From: Pseudomonadota bacterium
GTDB lineage: Bacteria; Pseudomonadota; Gammaproteobacteria; Burkholderiales; Burkholderiaceae_C
DNA length: 8,109 bases
NCBI GenBank assembly: GCA_030918015.1
Contig: JAUPTP010000078.1
Span: forward strand, 1 to 8,109
Direction of reading: 5' to 3'
The notes below the pieces were generated by a model. The model was given only the letters and a program-made list of their open reading frames with translations, made no database searches and was not told where the DNA came from. The position numbers were made by a program, and so were the translations under genes. Shown in pieces: positions 5,985 to 8,109 of this stretch. Numbering within the stretch: the first letter of the stretch is position 1; each line of letters opens with the position of its first letter.

Positions 5985-6976
5985 CCCAGCAGATTGGCCA
6001 GCGACAGCAGGGCCAGCAGCAGCATCCACAGCACCATCGAGCGCCAGACCAGACCCACCACCGAGCGCAGGTGCGCCAGCGTCGGTGCGGCCCCCGGCAT
6101 GCTGCCCTGACCTTCGCCCTCCTCGACCGGCACCACCGCATCGAAGGGGGCCGAGGCCGCCGCCGCCGCAGGCACGACCGGCGCGGCCGCACCGCCCAGC
6201 GACACGCCGCAGGCGCCGGCGGCGGCCGACAGCAGGATGCCGTCGTTGTCGTTCTTCCAGAGACCGGCGTGCTGGCGCCAGCCGTCGATCGCCTCCTCGA
6301 AGTTGCCGACCACCGCGAAACCCGCCGCCGTCATGCGCGCCGGCACGTAGTCGAGCACCGAGAAGGCCCACTGCGACCGCACCGACAGACCCTCGTTGAC
6401 CGAGGCCAGCTCCGCCCGGGTCGTGAAGGTCCAGTAGCGCGAGCAGAACTCGGCCATGCGGTAGACCACCGCCCCCACCGGCCCCAGCCCCAGCGCCGAC
6501 CCGAGCACGAACCAGAAGAACACGCCGAACACATGCCGGTGCGCCGCCAGCAGCGCATGCTCGATGACATGGCGCAGCAGCTCGGTGCGGGGCAGCTCGC
6601 TGGCGTCGAGATGGCGCCACTGCTGCAGCACCGAGCGGGCGCGCTCTTCCTGCCCCTGCTCGAGCGCATCGCGGATGTCGGTGAAATGGTGGCTGAACTG
6701 GCGGAAGCCCAGCGTCAGGTAGAGCACCACCAGATTCCACAGCAGGGCCAGCAGCACGCTGTAGTGATCGAACAGCTTGAAGACGCCCAGCACCACCAGC
6801 GCCGGCACGCTCAGCGTGACCGCCCACACCACCCAGGCATGGTGCTCCCGGCCGGCATCGAAGTTGCGCGCCGTCCAGCGCGACCAGTCGATCAGCGCTT
6901 CATGAACGGGATTGCCCTGCGGCAGCGGACGCAGTTGCTCGACGATCAGGGCCAGCAGGACGGCGAGGAAACTCAT
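5981..6976 (-). CDS. CobD/CbiB-family membrane protein, divergent, function unknown
   Basis: This is a 331-residue polytopic membrane protein resembling the CobD/CbiB family, whose true members make adenosylcobinamide phosphate late in cobalamin synthesis. Similarities are the N-terminal hydrophobic start leading to NPVHEAL (22-28, the place of HPV in CbiB), YVPARMTA at about 209-216 (YxPARLTA in CbiB), and a late S-AAAGACGVSLGG block at about 247-260 in place of the AMAGALGxxLGG block. The SPNAGWPE-like motif expected just before that block is not recognisable; NDNDGILL is there instead. An Ala/Pro/Glu/Gly-rich segment at about 257-293 looks unstructured and precedes a C-terminal membrane span (309-330). 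No other cobalamin gene is in the window. The start ATG overlaps the stop of the upstream Nudix gene as ATGA and has no Shine-Dalgarno of its own, so translational coupling is likely. An AmpE-like role is an alternative. Confidence 0.75.
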   Translation of the reverse strand: MSFLAVLLALIVEQLRPLPQGNPVHEALIDWSRWTARNFDAGREHHAWVVWAVTLSVPALVVLGVFKLFDHYSVLLALLWNLVVLYLTLGFRQFSHHFTDIRDALEQGQEERARSVLQQWRHLDASELPRTELLRHVIEHALLAAHRHVFGVFFWFVLGSALGLGPVGAVVYRMAEFCSRYWTFTTRAELASVNEGLSVRSQWAFSVLDYVPARMTAAGFAVVGNFEEAIDGWRQHAGLWKNDNDGILLSAAAGACGVSLGGAAAPVVPAAAAASAPFDAVVPVEEGEGQGSMPGAAPTLAHLRSVVGLVWRSMVLWMLLLALLSLANLLG

Positions 6977-7701
6977 GTCGCGAATGATAGCGGGGCCGAT
7001 GAGGCCCCCGCCTGAGCACTCGCCAGGAAGTGGTAGAGGTTGCGCAGCATCGCGGCGGTCGCGCCCCAGATGAAATATTCCTGCTGCGCATCCTGCCACG
7101 GCATCGACAGGAAGCGACGCCCGGCATCGCCGCCGAGCTGGTGCACCCGGTGATGCGCCGGCGTCATCAGGAAGTCCAGCGGCACCTCGAAGGCCTCGGC
7201 CACCTCGAAGGCGTCGAGCGCCAGCTCGAAGGGCGGGTGCACCAGCGCGACCACCGGCGTGACCCGGTAGGCGGTCACGGTGGTGTAGACCGGCAGCGCG
7301 CCGATCACCTCGACATGGCGCGCGTCCAGGCCGACCTCCTCGCGCGCCTCGCGCAGCGCGGTGACCACCGGATCGGTCTCGCCCGGATCGACCCGCCCGC
7401 CGGGAAAGCTGATCTGGCCGGCATGGTCGCGCAGGTGGTCGGTGCGCCGCGTCAGCAGCACCCGCAGGCCGTGCTCGCGCGGCACCAGCGGAACCAGCAC
7501 CGCGGCGGCGGCCGGCATGCGGTCGGCCAGCGGCCCGCCACCATCGCCCGGCAGCTCAGGCTGCCAGTCCGGCGGCGCTTCGGCGAAGACGGCGCGCAGG
7601 CGCTGCGGCGTGAGCTGCTGCGGCGCCAGGGCCGGCAGATGGGCATCGGCGCGCACCACCGGCACGGCACGCGGATCACGGATGAGCGAGGGTCGGACCA
7701 T
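6973..7701 (-). CDS. Nudix hydrolase, probable CoA pyrophosphatase (NudL/PCD1 group)
   Basis: This is a 242-residue Nudix enzyme. The CoA-specific UPF0035 motif is visible at about 82-102, LLTRRTDHLRDHAGQISFPGG (pattern LLTxR-S/T-x3-R-x3-G-x3-FPGG), running directly into the Nudix box at 102-125, which ends with REAREEVGL and carries the metal-binding glutamates (Glu118, Glu121, Glu122). Members of this group split CoA and its derivatives into phosphopantetheine and 3',5'-ADP, so oxidised or excess CoA is the likely substrate. The N-terminal 60 residues are Pro/Ala-rich with the family-like DPRAVPVV. ATG 7701 is the only plausible start between the rplS terminator and the domain; no Shine-Dalgarno is visible. 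The stop codon overlaps the next gene's ATG, so the two form a coupled pair. Confidence 0.92.
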   Translation of the reverse strand: MVRPSLIRDPRAVPVVRADAHLPALAPQQLTPQRLRAVFAEAPPDWQPELPGDGGGPLADRMPAAAAVLVPLVPREHGLRVLLTRRTDHLRDHAGQISFPGGRVDPGETDPVVTALREAREEVGLDARHVEVIGALPVYTTVTAYRVTPVVALVHPPFELALDAFEVAEAFEVPLDFLMTPAHHRVHQLGGDAGRRFLSMPWQDAQQEYFIWGATAAMLRNLYHFLASAQAGASSAPLSFAT

Positions 7702-7711
7702 GCTCGAGCAT
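7700..7711. repeat. 12-base perfect palindrome over the Nudix start codon
   Basis: ATGCTCGAGCAT at 7700-7711 is a perfect palindrome that overlaps two bases of the Nudix start codon (7701-7699 on the minus strand). In RNA it has no loop, so it cannot fold well as a hairpin; as DNA it could be a protein site, or it may be chance. It contains no ribosome-binding site. Confidence 0.35.
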
Positions 7712-7717
7712 AGGCCG

Positions 7718-7748
7718 AAAATGACAAGGCCGCCCGAAGGCGGCCTTG
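7718..7748 (-). terminator. Intrinsic terminator downstream of rplS (UUCG loop)
   Basis: On the minus strand, CAAGGCCGCC and GGCGGCCTTG form a perfect 10-base stem closed by a TTCG tetraloop, an exceptionally stable loop in RNA. It is followed by TCATTTTC, a short interrupted T-run. The stem starts 23 bases after the rplS stop codon. This is the likely end of the ribosomal-protein transcript. The T-run is weak, so partial read-through into the Nudix gene, whose ATG lies 17 bases beyond the last T, is plausible. Confidence 0.88.
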
Positions 7749-7771
7749 CAGCTTTGCCGTTGATCTGACGA

Positions 7772-8109
7772 TCAGGCCAGCTTTTCCTTGATGCGTGCCG
7801 ACTTGCCGCTGCGCTGGCGCAGGTAGTACAGCTTCGCACGGCGCACGTCACCGCGACGCTTGACCTCGATCGAGGCGATCAGCGGGCTGTACAGCTGGAA
7901 CGTGCGCTCCACGCCTTCGCCGCTGGAGATCTTGCGGACGATGAAGTTGCTGTTCAGGCCACGGTTGCGGCGGGCGATCACGACGCCTTCGTAGGCCTGG
8001 ACGCGCTTGCGGGTGCCTTCAACGACGTTGACGCTGACGATCACCGTGTCGCCGGGGGCGAACTCGGGGATGGTCTTGTTGAGACGAGCAATTTCTTCTT
8101 GCTCGAGCT
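7772..8109 (-). CDS. rplS: 50S ribosomal protein L19 (N-terminus cut by window edge)
   Basis: L19 sits at the 30S-50S interface, contributing to intersubunit bridges. The frame runs from the right edge (first whole codon at 8107) to the TGA at 7774-7772, giving about 112 residues. Only a few N-terminal residues are missing, since the visible part begins [21 protein letters not shown]. The family core is complete: [23 protein letters not shown], then [40 protein letters not shown] and the basic C-terminus ARIKEKLA. The GTG at 8044 lies inside the conserved GDTVIV strand and is not the start. The gene is normally the last of rpsP-rimM-trmD-rplS, whose other members would lie beyond the right edge. 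The near-universal sequence supports a Burkholderiales origin. Confidence 0.98.
   Translation of the reverse strand, partial: LEQEEIARLNKTIPEFAPGDTVIVSVNVVEGTRKRVQAYEGVVIARRNRGLNSNFIVRKISSGEGVERTFQLYSPLIASIEVKRRGDVRRAKLYYLRQRSGKSARIKEKLA

Noticed and set aside
8042..8044. GTG as the rplS start, giving a 90-residue protein
   Set aside because: It falls inside the conserved GDTVIV strand of L19; the frame continues with family-matching residues to the window edge, so the true start is outside.
1..8109. Mobile elements, CRISPR, tRNA or phage/defence genes
   Set aside because: None seen: no repeated spacer units, no transposase-like or integrase-like motifs, no tRNA cloverleaf, and composition appears uniform apart from the short argP-argO gap.

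Overview
This 8.1 kb window is a GC-rich (roughly 70% by eye), densely coded chromosomal segment. It most likely comes from a betaproteobacterium of the order Burkholderiales, perhaps a Leptothrix/Sphaerotilus/Ideonella/Rubrivivax-type genome. The RplS sequence, the oligoribonuclease - Ste24 protease - RsgA neighbourhood and the CobD/CbiB-like gene beside a CoA pyrophosphatase all point that way. The organism call is inferred from remembered protein similarity, not from a search.

Layout, left to right: (1) the 3' end of a probable acyl-CoA dehydrogenase and a MarR-family regulator, both on the plus strand; (2) a plus-strand CAP/SCP-domain lipoprotein; (3) orn (oligoribonuclease, minus strand), convergent with the lipoprotein gene and divergent from (4) a plus-strand pair encoding a seven-span Ste24/CAAX-type M48 metalloprotease and the ribosome-assembly GTPase RsgA; (5) a divergent pair, argP (LysR regulator, minus) and argO/lysE (basic amino acid exporter, plus), with a candidate operator dyad between them; (6) a minus-strand run of rplS (N-terminus cut by the window edge), a strong UUCG-loop terminator, a Nudix CoA pyrophosphatase, and a CobD/CbiB-family membrane protein whose ATG overlaps the Nudix stop codon.

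The genes are mostly housekeeping: RNA turnover (orn), ribosome structure and assembly (rplS, rsgA), membrane proteolysis (Ste24), arginine/lysine homeostasis (argP/argO) and CoA-pool hygiene (Nudix). There is no gene-free stretch above 300 bases; the longest gap is about 75 bases. I see no tRNA, rRNA, CRISPR array, insertion sequence, phage gene or attachment site, and no frameshifted gene.

I found no convincing new biological system. The points most worth a second look are the divergent CobD/CbiB-like protein of unknown function, the apparent lack of a promoter for the Nudix-CobD pair behind the rplS terminator, and the inverted repeats in the argP-argO and marR-CAP gaps.
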